In this document: positions 12,036-26,500 of the stretch, one piece after another | How positions within the stretch are numbered: the stretch's first letter is position 1 | How the letters are laid out: the number at the start of each line of letters is the position of its first letter | From: Lepidodermella squamata | Taxonomy: Eukaryota; Gastrotricha | Direction: 5' to 3' | DNA length: 64,000 nt | Assembly: GCA_047495785.1 (NCBI GenBank) | Contig: JBLDXI010000009.1 | Span: 434,001 to 498,000 of the forward strand | The notes under the pieces: model-generated | What the model saw: the letters and a program-made list of their open reading frames with translations, nothing else | Database searches by the model: none | Told to the model about the DNA's origin: nothing | Translations under genes and position numbers: made by a program

Positions 12036-13986
12036 CACGCTTTCAAAGCTGCGCAGCCGGCGATTGGATGCCGATGACTTATTTTTGGGGACTAGATTTC
12101 ATGGCTCGGCATTCTTTTAGGCAATCGGTGTGCCGGCTAACTATGCTCACTTTTATGAAGCGCTATCTCAGCATGCGGGGATGCAATAATAAAGGCATCA
12201 ATTCATGCGCTTTTTGTTTCTTCGCAGTCGTCGTTTGAGAGAGGAACTTGAAGACACGCGAGTCGCAGCGAAATCATTGATCATTTTTCCTCTTTTTTCA
12301 GATCGTCCGTCGCCGTTTTTTTCCTCTCAAGAAAAAAGTATCACCATAGCTATTAGCTGCGTTTTCTGCATTATTATTATTATGATAGGGGAAATAATGA
12401 TGATTTTTATTATTATTATGACGGTTTCGATTCTTCAGTTGTGACGAACAAACACACAGCGCCGCCGTGCTATTATTATATCGGCCGAGGAGTAGTAGTG
12501 GATTTGCGCAGATACGTCGTCGATAGCCGTGCGACTGGCGATGGATGCACTTGCGCCATGCGACAGCAGCGCGGCCGCAGCTTATACTTGCCACATAAAT
12601 AAACAATTCTATGCAAAATTTGCATCGGACCCGTTGCAACTCGCCCCGTCATATTATTTTTTTACACCGTTGCCATGTCGATGTCTCGTGTAATGACACG
12701 CGCGCCAAAAAACGCGCGCAACTATTAGCATAGATGTCCGCCCTTGGAACCGCAGTAATATATGCCGGCTGTAATAATGATGACGGCTGCGTAGCTGTGT
12801 AGTATCGCCGCCACTGTCACTGCTGGGAATAGTGACGTTTTTGTAGAAATTGCCACCGTCGCTCGGCCGTATCGACACGCGGTCCGTCTTATAGCTGCTG
12901 CTATTTCTGCTGCCGCCGCCGCTGCCCATTTCTCGCCGCGGCTTCGACGCCGCGGTGCCCATCGATATAGTTCATTAATCCACGCGAGCCGCTAGCCTAT
13001 CGCCGGCACTAGTACCTAGTAGTAGCGGCTGGCTCGTCAGCTTTAGTCTTGAGTATTAACAATTTATTACTCGTCAATCGACATGGCGCATCTTACAACT
13101 GCTACGTTTAGCAACTTTTCAACGTAGTATCTATCTATCGTTGGGGCAGCGCTAACCGGGCTGCGACCGCGAAAAGACTAACGCAAGTGCCGGCTAAGCA
13201 GGGCGCAAATATATTACTTAATTTGAATATACGATCACCTGCCTGTAACGATTTTATAACAGCGACTTGTCGTATTATTTCAAGTGCCTTTAACGTGTTC
13301 CGCTTCACATTTACGTTATAGACTAGTCGCGATGATTTTTTCCACACGTAATGCTACTATAATGCACATGCGGCTGCTTTGATTTAATATTATACTGTAG
13401 TATATGGCGGATGCTTTAGAATTTTTTTTTCCTGACAAAAAAATAATCACACCCGGCATTTATTGTACTACGCTATGTACAAACGCGACTCGAAAGCCGC
13501 TCGGGAGTTTTGCCGTGCTGTCGCTCGCAGCACCTCGATTGGCATGTGTTTAGACCTATTATGTGTAAATGTGCTATATACCGGCGTTCCTCGGCGAGAT
13601 CCAGTGCGGCGCCAGAAAAAGCTTCAGCTCTCTCTAGTATCAGTAAGCAACTGTTAATCAGCTCGCCCGTCATCAATTCAAATTTCAGATGATGGACGTA
13701 TTGAGAAATCGAATGTTTCATCCTCAGTAGTTTGACTTCCACACATCTGCAGTGTTTAGCGTTTTTTATGCCTGAAAATTCGATAAATGCACGCCCCACG
13801 CTAGTGCTATTATTATGGCGAGTCAAGCAGAAAAAGACTCCAATTCTTTGCGAGTGAACATTTTCGCACTCGCGGCGTAATGCCTTTTAATTAGCCAGCA
13901 GCTAAGAGGCGGCCATAGTCAGTTACTACCCTACTGCACGATAAATTCTCGCAGAATTAGAAAAATTCCGTCCCAAATTTACGTGA

Positions 13987-14008
13987 GTGTGTGTGTGTGT
14001 GTGTGTTG
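13987..14008. repeat. GT dinucleotide repeat
   Basis: Near-perfect (GT)n microsatellite in the intergenic region. Confidence 0.85.
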
Positions 14009-14583
14009 TGTTTTGCCGAATTTCATAGGCCGTAAAAAAAATTCCGCATATCGAGTGACATATGTCTCTTGCGCGTGGCCGTAATCAAATTTTTTTATTG
14101 CCTTATTACCGGGCACATGCCAATACACGCGCACCCAAGACATCTATCGTCACTAAAGTATGTGTACTATAAATCAAGTCGCACAGCCGAAGAGACTGCG
14201 CCAACATTTTTATGCTCTCAACGAGCTTGTGCCATGTTTTTTTACTCTCGAAACGCCTAAAAATTATGGATTTCTAGGTATCCGGCCGCTTTTATCGGCG
14301 GTCATCAATATACCACGTTCATTTTTTCGCAAAGTACTCTAGGTTTTTAATACAGTGCCTTGTGATATGGCGAGCAGAATGATGCTCCATTTTTAGCTGA
14401 TTCCTTATATATCTGTCAATCGGCCAGTGACTGCCCATAGATTGCGTGGGGCGAGAAAATCATCGATCACGCAACAGCTGACTTAACAAATCGAATGAGC
14501 GGAAACGCATAGCATGAGCAGGTCACGCTTCAAAATGATATGAATCGATTGAAAGCTTCGGCTGATACGATGCTGTCGCGCCC

Positions 14584-17500
14584 ATGACCTCGATAGAATT
14601 CGACGAAGTATCCGACGACGACTTGCTGTTCCCGTTCTTAGGCGGGCGCGACGAGGCGCCGACGTCGCCGTCTCGCGACGAACCGCGCCAGTCGTCTACA
14701 TCGCTGACGGATCTGCTTGAAAATGAGGTAAATACAGGTGGTCTTTTATGAATAATAATCGCAATCTTGATCGCTCACATGCTCGCCGACTGCGTTCTCC
14801 TTCCGTTAGAAGCAATCAGCGGCGAAAAAAAGCGATCACCGGCCTACTTAATGTATGCAAGTGTAAATAGGTATGCAGGTAGTAGGGTCGAAGCCATTCT
14901 CGCTCGATTATTAGGCCAAGAGTGAAAACAAGGCCCGGCTTGCGGTAAATTCTGCGTAACGATCGAATCAATGCCAGCCGCGATAATCCGTGGCGCATGA
15001 AAAGAAGCTAAGCACACCGATGTCGCGCGATTGATTGACTTTTCTCCCCCACAAGTTATTAGGTAGGTACCTACGTACGTGAGTATATGCAGGCGAGAAT
15101 GAACTTCTTCCTTCTCGTTAATAATCACGCCGATTTTTTTTATCGACGAGCTTCCGTCGGCTGTTCGTCACCGAGCTCTGTTTGCATACATATTACTCGG
15201 CTATCATAATCGCCTATGATAAACAAGCGAGAGCGTGCGGATATTATCAATAATTATCATCATTTTCAACAAGTTTTACATTGATTAGAAATTTAGCGCG
15301 TGAAATTCGATGCGCACCTCAGACCGCCTTAATTTTGTTAACAAAGCCCTGCGTGATTTTTGAGAGGTATCGCTATCGTCGCAAAATTCGCATGGCGTCC
15401 TGTTACTGCGGCGACTACATCAAGGCCTGAGATATAACTCGCGTGTTTTTTACACCTAGTTGTTTTTTTCATCTGCTACTAGCTCGCCAACAATAGCCAA
15501 CAATCGTCGAAGCCTGAGGCCGGAGTGCCGGAAGATGGCGGCGGTGTCACCAACGCCGCGAGCAACTCGTTGTCGTCGCTTCTGTTTGCGCCGTCGTGCC
15601 ACAGCCACGAATCGTCGACGGGTGACGACGATCGCATCCGCGAATTTCTCGCCGAACTAGCCGCCAGTGAATCGTCGGCGACCCCGCGCCTCGGCAGCCG
15701 CTCTGTCACACCGTGCGTCTTCATGGACGACCCGCCACCGATAAGCGCTCAAGCGGAACCATCGGCGCCTCCTGACGATACTGATGCGACCGTAGAATCG
15801 GTCGATTTAGAGCAGCAAAATGTCGTAAGCGCCGAAGTCGAAACCGCAGCCAGTCCTGATGGCGATGAGATTGTCATGTCGCCTCTGGATGCCTTCACAA
15901 CATCCTTCGTGTGGGATAAGAGCGCCGATGAGGTGGACAAGTCACCCGGTCAGCAGCAGCAGCAGATGCCTGTCCTAACTGAATCATTAACAAATGAAGC
16001 CATCGCCGAAGCGGGTGAGATTTCGCAATTTTTAAGCTACTCTAGCCTAGTGAAAATTATATAGTGGAGAGAGAAATTATTTCAAATACCCTATGCATTT
16101 TCGACCCAGTGAAATCCAAATTCTTTGAACAATTGTCCATCCTTTTTTTTTTAAGAATTTCGGGTTTCTTAGCAGTGATATCTGGGGGTATTCACAGAAT
16201 GTTTGTAATTAGCGATCGATAACATGTTGTGTTTTAATAAAATTAGGCAATGATGCGATCAACGATGATGATGGTCAAGACGGCGTGGCCGACTATTTTT
16301 TTCCAGTGGAAGAAGACGAGCAAGACAACGAGATGCTCGATCAAGAGCAGGGAGCCTGTGATGAGCCGGCGCCTGAGCCGCCCGCCACCGAGCTAGCCCA
16401 TGCCCTCTCGCAAGCTTCGTCGATAGCCGGTGACGATCGAGAGGCGATGACCGTGCCGCGCGAAGCGTCGCAAGATTCAGTTGCTACGCTTCACAATTCA
16501 TCAACGTCACTGTCAACTGCTGTGGTCAATGCCGCAACGCCGCCGAGCAGCCCGCAGAAAAATAACGCGAATGATACTGCTGCTGAATGCCAGCAAACAG
16601 AACAGCCCGTCACTGATGGTTAGTTTAGTTCTTTTTACTGAGCTGAACTGTGGCTGCAAAAGAGCGATTATTCGCTACCAGTTTTGATTGTATTATTTAT
16701 TTTATTTACATATAATAGTATACTATAGTTCTAAGTATTTATGCATTTAGTCGCCAGCCTGTCGTGTTAAAGTAGAGCCCACAATATTGCTTCAGATCGA
16801 ATATTTATCCAGTAAAAAAATCGAAAATTAGGCGATAGCGATATCGCTATTTGCTATTCACAACTGCGGCTGTGAGCGCTTTGAAAGGCTGGCGGTCAAT
16901 AACCTGCAATTGTGGCCTCTGCCATCGATTTTGTGCGCTTCCGCGTTGAGGTATGCTGCCAGCTTCGTGCCGCAGTAGAAGGTGTTGATTAATAGCGTGC
17001 CGAGGGAGCAATTTGACGATTTTTTTTCTCCCCTCATAGTTAATTGCGCAATGCAGTTCTCTAAACTTTTTGCTATAATAGCCGCATTCTCGCCGCCTGT
17101 GTGCATTACTTGTGTGTTAGTTTTTCAGATATTTGAGGCAAACTCATTTTTAGATTGATTTCAAGCGAAAGATGCCGCGCTAAGAAATTACAGTGAGGCG
17201 ATAGATAGCTGCTAGCTAACTTGGAAGTTCTGTCGGTCGTATTATTTTCCAGTAGCCGACTTGAACAATTTTTGTTTCGTTGCTTGATTTTTTGAACGCA
17301 AAAATGCTCTCTATGAACTAGTTTAGCCAATCGATTTGGGTATTAACTCATCATTTACTATTCATCGTTATATTGGCCAGCCAAGTTTTCTAGGTCATTA
17401 AACGTATTGCTTGTGGCTCGCGATGCCTCAGGCGATGCTAAATATACATTCGATGATGTAGGCTTATTTTACAAAAAATATCTATTGCTTTGTAAGCTGT

Positions 17501-20500
17501 TGTTGTCGAGTCCTTAGAATCTTATAATATTGAAGATGGCAATTGCGTAGTCATTATGGAATTTAGCTGGCAACAAACGTATAGTCTACTGCTTGATAAA
17601 TGGTTCCTCTAGATTAGTAATATGAAGGTTCTCATTTTCATAATTCGTGTGACCTTCACATGCCCATATAAGCTTTGGATTATTGAATTTAGATATCTAG
17701 TGACCGTAGGTATGCGGACTGATTTCCGATAAAGGCTCGCGAGTTAGGTATGTTGATTGGAAAACTAGAAGGCGTAAGGGCTTGTAGGAGCCCGTAAAAC
17801 CTTCTTCATCAGCGCTGGACTCTCGAATCTGAATTACGCTCTTGTCCCGCCAATTCCATTATGCCGTAAGCGAAGAGCGAGGGTCGATAGCTAGAAAAAC
17901 GTCTCCCTCATTGCGGAACTTTGAATTTTTTTTAGAAATTTTAGCCGCACTTTGCGCTCTTTTCTTGAAGGGCTGAGTGCTGATTAAGGTTAGGATTTAA
18001 TTTCAGTTTGGGAAACAATGACTAAGATCATGTGGCCATAGGACCTGGCCCAAGTTTAATAACAATTTATTGGCCTCCTTAAATTTGAAATCTAGGTATG
18101 CAGTCTGTAATGAAAATGTTTTTCTCATTGTAGAGCCCGTTGCAGTGACTGTTAAAAGCAGCAGTGACGACTCGCCGGAGCAGCCGCCCGAGTCGGCGCC
18201 CAGCGACCGCCTGTTCTTAGCCGCGCGATCTGATTCGTACGCCTTGTCCCTGGCGTCGCCGCTGGTGATGGCGACGCCAGCGTCCGACAGCCCAACCGCG
18301 ACGGCGACGGCCGACAACAGTCAGGCCTCGAGCGTCGGCGCCGTCACACCCGCAGAAGCGCCGCAGCGCCTGTTCGCGACGAATCGCTTCAACCCGTTTC
18401 TCGTCGAAGCAGCGTCCGACCACTCGTCTGTATCGTCCTCCGCCTTCCACGTGACGCCGCAGACCGAGACCGTGCCGCCTATGCCGTCGACTACGACGCG
18501 CGTTATCGCCACCAGCACGGTCATCAACCACGCCTTCGCCAACACTGCTCGCGTTCTTTCACCGCCGCCGCCCGCAACTGCAACCCGCGCTACCTCGCCG
18601 CCGGCGTCGCCTTCCACGACTCACGCCAGCCTGCCGCCCGTACCCGCCTTCCCAGCAGCGATACCTCCGCCGCGAGTGCCGCCGCAAGACCTGCCGACGA
18701 GTCCGTCGCGGCGCCCGCCTCCACCCGTCACCTCACCCCCGCTACTGCTGCAACCACCATCGCCGTCTAGCCAGCCCTCGGTGGTCCTCGTTCATGGTGC
18801 TCAAGTTCCTCTTCGTCCTTCCCACCAGCCGCAACAACAGCAGCAGCAGCCGCCGCCGCCGCCGCCGCCGCCGTATCTAGGCTCTCCGGCGTCGCGCCCA
18901 TTGCCGCCGCCGCCTCCTCACTTTTTCCAGCAACAACAGCCCTCGCCGCCAACCATGCATCGGCCATTACCACCGCCGAGTCCTCTTGCTAGATTGGCAA
19001 CTTCACCTAGTGTTGGAGCCCACCCGGCCTTCCTGCCACTTGGCGTCGACTCGCCATCAGCTGCCGTGGGGTCTCCGAGCGGTGTTATTCCGCCGATTAA
19101 CGGCTCAATTCAATACTCGGCCGACACCGAATGTTTCCTACTTCGATCTAAAGTGCTAGAGCAAGCGAAGCTTATTTCACAATTGTCGGTTCACATTGAG
19201 AAAATTCGCACCGAGAACAAGGCGCTTGATCAGCGGTACAGCTCTCTGCAAGAAAACAGTACGTTCTGCGCCAAAGAGTTGGAGAGGCTTCGCGAAACCA
19301 GCATTAACATGGAAACCGAAGTCGCTATCAAGGTAATTGATCATGCATATTTTAACGTATTTCCAAGTTTTTGCCGGGAGGTGATACATAAAATTGAAAA
19401 ATCCTTTCCCTGTTAACAAGATGGCTTCCACTCGAGATTTGTGCTTTGAATATTGCGGCTGCGATGGCCGAAAACAAAAGGTTACTCTCGATCTTGTTAG
19501 ATGACAACCCCAATTTCACCCTAATTCCAGTCGTAAACAAAAAGCACCATTTTCTTTCAGTATTTTTGCAATAAGTGCTATATCAGTGGAATTATTTGTT
19601 TGGCTGCTGCAGCTGTATACTTACTGACTATTGATGATGCCATTTTGGTCACTTTTACTCTGTTCAGAAAATTTTGTGTTGTAGTGGATACACTTAAAGA
19701 TCACATATATTTTTGCGCCTTTTGCGTTCAATTATCGATCATATCTGCGCCTACTTACATCCGTTGATTCGATAGCTCGCGGTCATATTTCAGCTGCTGA
19801 ATCTTAATAAAAGAGTACTTGTCAAAAATTGTCGGCGCCTGGTCATGGCTCGCGTTAGCTTTCAGCTCTCAGCTGCACTTGTCGTGCAATTTTTAGTCGA
19901 GAATGAACTCCTGAGTTGCCAGTTGAAGTAGGCTTTCGCTTCATTGTTGTAGTTCTTGTTCTTTAAAAGCCCATCCTACTTCTGAAGGGCGCGAATTTCC
20001 ATGCAGGCGCTGCGCCAAAAAAAATTAGCACGTTCAAGCTTTGGCCTAATAATTTTTCAAGTCACAAGTTTTCGTTTCGAATCCTTTGTGCTCAATAACA
20101 TGCTGTGATCGCAACTCACCTGAACGTCAGCACCTGAACGTATCAAAATGCAAGTTGCCATTAGTTTGGGCCCGTTGTTGGGCAAATACTAACATGCTAA
20201 AATTGTCTGCCAAAAAATTAGAACACAATAATAAGAGCTTAATGTTTCTTAAAAATCGACCTAATTTTAGTTGCGGAATTTGTCTGTAGACGACTATTTT
20301 AATGATTTCCAATTACTCTGTTTCCCGCGCAGGTGGAGATGTGCGAAACACTGAAGCAGGAACTCGAAAAACAGGTTTGTGGTTTTTTGCAGTATCGGTT
20401 GTACCCTCGCCATTGTGCATGCCGGAAATAGAACACGCTTTTCACCCTAAATAATCTTGGTTGGTAATTTTGGAGCGATCGATTATTTTATAGGCTGTGG

Positions 20501-23500
20501 CGATTCTTTGATCCATTTTCGTCTTTCAGTTGCATCCAACTTTTAGTAAAGACATGACAAAACACTTGTGCCGCTATTTTTAGCCATTCTCACAATTTGG
20601 ATGGCTGCGGAAGTAGAATCGAAGTTGGCGCTGCGTTGTCATTTTTGCATCTTTATTGTGACGCCTAGCTATATGCGCTCAGAGCCAGTTATCAGGGGTG
20701 ATTATTGTGGAAAAATCGAAGCCTGATTATATGCGCGGCGTGCATATTCGCGCACAACAAACAAGTGACCAGTGTGTCTTGTCGCCGCGCCTTCGCCGGT
20801 TCGATCGAACCGAGTTTCGTCTGCGCACATGCCGCGCATAATTGAAACACGCACCCGTCGTTATTATTATTATTATCATTGTTGTTTTTATGCCGTCGCT
20901 TTTTTCTTCTTATGAGCTTAAAAATACAGACTTTTGAGTCATTCCTTCGTTCACTCTCGCCTTACTTGGCCTGTGTTACTAGTGGCGTCTCGCCATTTTA
21001 TTGTTTTATTTATCTGTTTTCAGGGCAGCTTTCCTGACGTGGCTTAAAATTTACGAACTTTGCCACGAAATGGAACTCTGCCTGGTTACGAAGGTTACCT
21101 TAGCTTTTCGGCGGATTTATAGCTTTGTAAATATATATAAATGGGACTCACGGGGCCGAGAAAAGAGGAAAGCCGATCGTTTTGTGGGATTGGACTGCGA
21201 TAGGCCTATTGCTGTTGTTATTTTCATGTGTTTTATATTTTCCATATTTAAGGAGGGGAAAAGGAAAGCCATTATCGTTATTATTATCATTATTATTATT
21301 ATTATTATTACTAGCGGCTCTATTATTAAATTTATTATGATTTCTGTTTGTATTATTTTGTATACATGTGGCGCACGATAGGTTTAATGCTGTTTGTTTG
21401 TCGTGAAAATCGTAATGGAGAGTGATGCGAGCGAGACGCGCTTACGAGCGCGAGGGAGAAAGCGGCAATGACGGGCGAAAGTGAAGACTGATTTGCCTGC
21501 ACGCGTGCATTATCGAAAAAATTTCAAGATTTCACCCATAGAATGCACACACACACAAACATATGAGTGAGTGAGGCAGGCAGGCAAGCAGGCTGGCAGG
21601 CAACAAGCCGGCTTTTGCTTTTGCGATCACGTCGCCACAGCGATGATTGCTGCAGCAGTGATTTAGTAGCAGTCGTAAAAATATTAGTGGAACGGAGTAA
21701 TAAAGTATGCGGTTCGTGTCGATAATAAACGCAGTCGATAAGATGACGAGTGAGAGTAATATACTCACAATCACCGTCATTTCTTCTCGTGATTGGATCA
21801 AATCTGACATATCAAACTGTTCGCAAATCAATAGCCAAGTACCGCGACAGCACCACATTGCAGCGACGCGAAGTAGAGCTCGGAGACCAACAGCGATCTC
21901 GCCCATCTCGGCGTTATTATTAATGAGTTTCTTCTTCTTCTTCTTCATCTTGATATTATTGCTATTGTTATTAATATTACTACTAGTGTAACATTTTTAT
22001 TATTATTATTGGGACTGTCGATAAAATGTGGATGGCCATTCGATATGTGCACATATATTTATAGCATATATGCGACGATTTTTACTTCCTGATCGTAACT
22101 CCTCGCCTCGCCTCGTCGCATCTTTGTCGCCCAGTTGGCTCGTGATGCTAAATAGCATGTAGCACAGAGAGACACATAGAGATAGTAGTAGCCCTCGCGT
22201 GTGCCGAGTGCGTGCCCGCAAGGCCCGTGATCACATAGCCGTCGAAGGAAGCAGCAAATGCGCGAGTTCGATTTATTAAAAAGCGCAGCGTATCGCGAGA
22301 CATGCGCCATGTTCCTACTCTGCAGCTAAATGTCATTAGCGTTAGAACAATGTGGCGCTTTTTACGACCGCTGTCTCGCTTAATCTACCAGGCGCATCTT
22401 CATCATCATCATCATCGCCCGCGCCTCATTGCCATGCGTGATCTGCGCCCACCCGTTAACACTCCTCATCATCATTATAATCATCGCCTTGCCGACCTAT
22501 AAGGACAATACCAATCGCGGCGATGATGTCTGCGATCGACAACTATGCCCTTGTCCCTAGCCGCATGTCCCGTTTTAATTTGAAAATGACACCCGACGTT
22601 ATTTATTCGCCACCAAGCTGCGCCTCCGGCACTATCTTTCTTAGTAATCGCATCATAATATGCCAGTAGGGATGTTCAAGTGGCAATAACAACAACAACT
22701 ACCGATATGTGGCGCGGAACACTTTTCTGAATATATTGCGTTGCTATCGACTAATTTTACAAGCGCCTGCCTGCAGTCATCATGTCAACGCGTTGAAGCG
22801 ACCTCTGATCTGTGATAATGCTGTATCGTCATCAGCCACTTCTCCGTAGGATTTAACCGATACGCGTTTTTATTAATACCGCGCTAACTGAAACCCTTGT
22901 TGTAGTATACATTCTACTTGATGCTTAGCTGTGCACATTGTAGCGAGTTTGAGGTACGTCGCATGTTTCCCCAACCCTCTCAGCGTATGTAAAAATTATT
23001 GATTCTTCAGGGAGAAAAAATCAGTAAACCCGGTATGAGATAATCACTCATCTATCATCTTGAGTGAATTTTTCCCACTCGTTTTATTAAAAAGGCGACT
23101 CTTTCATTGATTTTTCTAGCGCTCTTGCGTTGCGCCTACACTTTCGTTTTACTAGTTCGGCCGTATCATAAGCGGAGAATTATGCCGAAGAGCTTGTCGT
23201 TTGGCCATTTGCATTCGCTCTCCATTGTCCAAGCAATTAATTGAAGTAGCCGCAGGTGCATTTGTAGGCAAAGCTTTCGCATTTCCCTCGTTCTATTTTT
23301 AGATTTCGCCGATGTATATTTTTGCCTGATAGAGAAAAAACACGTTATATTATATAGTCGATCGCTCTAAAAGGACTGCAAGATTGCACTTCGAAGATTC
23401 TTCACTGTCATTGTACCTTAATTACTTTTATATGAGATGAATTAATTCTATTTTAGAAAGCGCTGGAAGAGCAGTTGATAAATGAGTTGGAGATACAATC

Positions 23501-26500
23501 TGAATTCGGCACGGCTAATGTAGAAGCAGCAACATTGCAGGAACGTGAAAATCAACTGCTGCGAGAAAAGATTGAGAAGCAAGAGGAAATCATCGACTCC
23601 CTCAAGGTATGTTGACATTTTTATCTCGTAAAAATCTACCAAAATATAAGGCCGGGCCCGCGTTCCTATAATAATCTTAAATGTTCCATGGCATTTTGCG
23701 GTTAGATTTATTTTATTTATTTTCAATTATTTTTCGCTGATTTTTTTCGCGTGTGTATGCGTAAATAATATTTCATGTGCGACATAAAAAATTTGTGCAA
23801 CGAGGATGTATGCGCGTGAAAAATCGCCATGAGCGCCGGCAATCATCACACCTGCAATGATAAAAATCTGTGCGCCATGCTTTTATCGGTCACGCGGTAG
23901 CAAAAAATTGATCCTACTGTACCTAGTGATGAATAGCTTCGCACTTCACTCGACTGGTGGCTAATGCTAAATATGCGCCCTATACCGTTGGTATTACTTC
24001 CGTGTAAGGCATTCTTATCTGTTGCTTAAACTCGGATTTTTGAAAATATCGCTGATCTCAATGATTTAGCTATAAACAGGCCGATTTTTACCTGTGTATC
24101 TTTGTTGCAGTTTGAAATAGGCCAAGAACAAAATACAACACAACAATTGGCGACCGAATTGGAAAGATTTAAACAGGCGACGTCTTCGATCGACCTTGAG
24201 TTGTCTACTTTGCGCCAACTTGTCCGCGATAAGGAGAAATATGTCAGCAATCTTCCGCCAGTTCAAAAACTTCCTTACTAACTTTTTTCTTGAATTTAGG
24301 AGACGGAAATCGCGACGAGATCGGTGAAATGCGACCAGTTGGAGAAGGAGCTCAACGAAAACAAAAAGCTCTGTCAAATTCTGGTAAATTGACGGTCATT
24401 TTCGAAGTAATTTTGCTCACTAGTTGCTTTCCCACTTCTAGGAAAATGAGATAAAACACACTACCGAGCAGAACAGCGAGTTGAGCTTGCAAAACTATCA
24501 GTTGCAAAGTCTACAAGTTGAATCGATGTCAAAGGTAACGCCCTCACTTCCATTATAATTTGCAACTTGTTGATTTTAGTCGATTAATACGGCTAATCTT
24601 GTAAATTGAAAAAAACCTGAAATGAGTTGGCGTCATCATTTCCAACCCTTTGGCAATTCTGATTCATCAAGATAGAGGAAAAGAAGATTGTCCAATTTGT
24701 GTTCTTTTTTTCGTAATTTATTCTTATGCACGGACGCTTTTACTCCTTGGGATCTGTTAAATGGGCCCTGATTCATATGCGCTCTAATTTTACCCACGAT
24801 TCCGGCGGAAGGACATGACGATTGACCGCAGCTCATCGCCGTAATGGCCTCGTGATTTTTGCTCTCGATCTTTTCGCTGCCGCGTTGTCATTTTATTTGG
24901 CAGTGCAAGCCGCGTAAAATTTGTATCTCTGGACAGCGCGATGATTTATCGCAGGAATATAATCATCGATTGCTCCATGCAAATTCATGGGCCTCGCATC
25001 GCAGCAAAAAGGGACATGAGGGAGAAAGGTGTCCCTCGGCTACTGTTAGGCCCGCTGCGTTTTTCGCTACTCGCGCGGCTAAAATAGTATTGCGTTTATT
25101 TTATTACTATTATTATTATTGCATTTTTGTATCGCAATGCGCTGGTTCGCACGTCGCATGAATATCGGCACAATTTGTATTCCCGGCATCGCTGTCGTCG
25201 GCTCTCAGCCATCAGCCGTGTACATTTTCGATCTACATACATGAATTCGAATACAGACATGCATGCATATCTACCTCAGACAGCAGCAGTAATCTGCATT
25301 CGTTTAGCCGAGTAATAAAATATTACCGAGTGCCATTATTGTTATTATTTTTTGTTTGGTTCTGCACGCATGGCTCTGAGCAATGGCTAACATGAAGCAT
25401 TACTGCCGCTGCTGCGGCGTCGAGCGCAAACACGTATACACCTATAGGAAAAACAATCGATAATATTGATGAATTTTTTGCCGCGCTCGCTGGTGATGTC
25501 GCCTCACTCGCGCGCTCGTTCGCCCGCTCACTCTCAAATTCGCTGCTGCTGCTGCTGCATTCGATCTCTTGTGCAGGCAGGCACGGCCGCTGTCGCCGTT
25601 TGTGCAATAACAATAATAATAATCGATGGTGCATTTTATTTCTACAACACACGCCTGCTTTTTATTGCCATATGCGATCGAGCTACAACAGCGCTCGCCC
25701 GGCCATCGCCTTCTTTTTCGGCGCGCTGGCAATCGCTCGTCGTCGTCGTCGTCGTCTTGTGGCACGCGCGCGCTCGCTATATCGAGCCGGAACACGCCGA
25801 TCTCTAGTAGTATAGATAAACGCTCGGCTTTGCTGGCCTTAATGGTGTGATCGGCCATCGCCGCCGTCGTCGCCGTCGTACGCGCCCCGCCTTCTTCATT
25901 TATTACTTTCTTGTATTCTACTACGAGTTGCGCTCCCTCACTAGCACACACATACATCGCGACATAATATAATAGTATTATTATTGCCAGTGCTTTTTTC
26001 GGCATGCTCACGCGCACGCTCTCTCTCTCTCTCGCTCGCTCCTCCTGCATGTTATTTATTCGTCGTCTTCGTCGTCATCATCATCGTCGTCCTCGGCTTC
26101 GTCGTCGTCGTCGACTAACGATATAGTCTGCCGGCGGAAACGTGGCTTTGTAATGTTTCTTGTTCTTGTATCGTCCGAGCGGGAGCAAGACGATGATGTG
26201 GCAACCGAGAATGCCGAGCGCCGATGGGCGACACGATATACATATTATGTGATGATGCCGCGACTACTACTGCTACTCCTCTATTACTCCGTTCGGCTAT
26301 GACTGCTACTATTTATTATTATTATTACTACTCCTACTATACTGCTGCAGCTTTAAAATAGTAAAACAATATTATTCCGTAATAGTTTTTATTCTTTACT
26401 TGTGATTCGAGATCTGCGCACTCGCCGACCGTCGTTCGTTAGTTCCATTGGCTAGGTCTATGTGCTTTTGTGCGCCTCGTGTTGCTGCTGCTGCTGCCCG

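Larger units (their letters stand above)
10751..14583. other. Intergenic region upstream of the RIM-binding protein gene
   Basis: About 3.8 kb with no convincing coding frame. It contains ATT repeats (12012-12035 and near 12370 and 12408), a GT repeat (13987-14008) and GC-rich patches near 12890-12960. A TATATAAG element at 11217-11224 could mark a promoter on the plus strand and so a distant 5' untranslated exon of the RIM-binding protein gene; I cannot show this. Confidence 0.4.

Noticed and set aside
25442-26050. A 202-codon minus-strand frame with a hydrophobic stretch, within RIMBP intron 9
   Set aside because: It is driven by CT, GTC and ATT simple repeats, overlaps several plus-strand frames of similar length, and has no domain or splice context.
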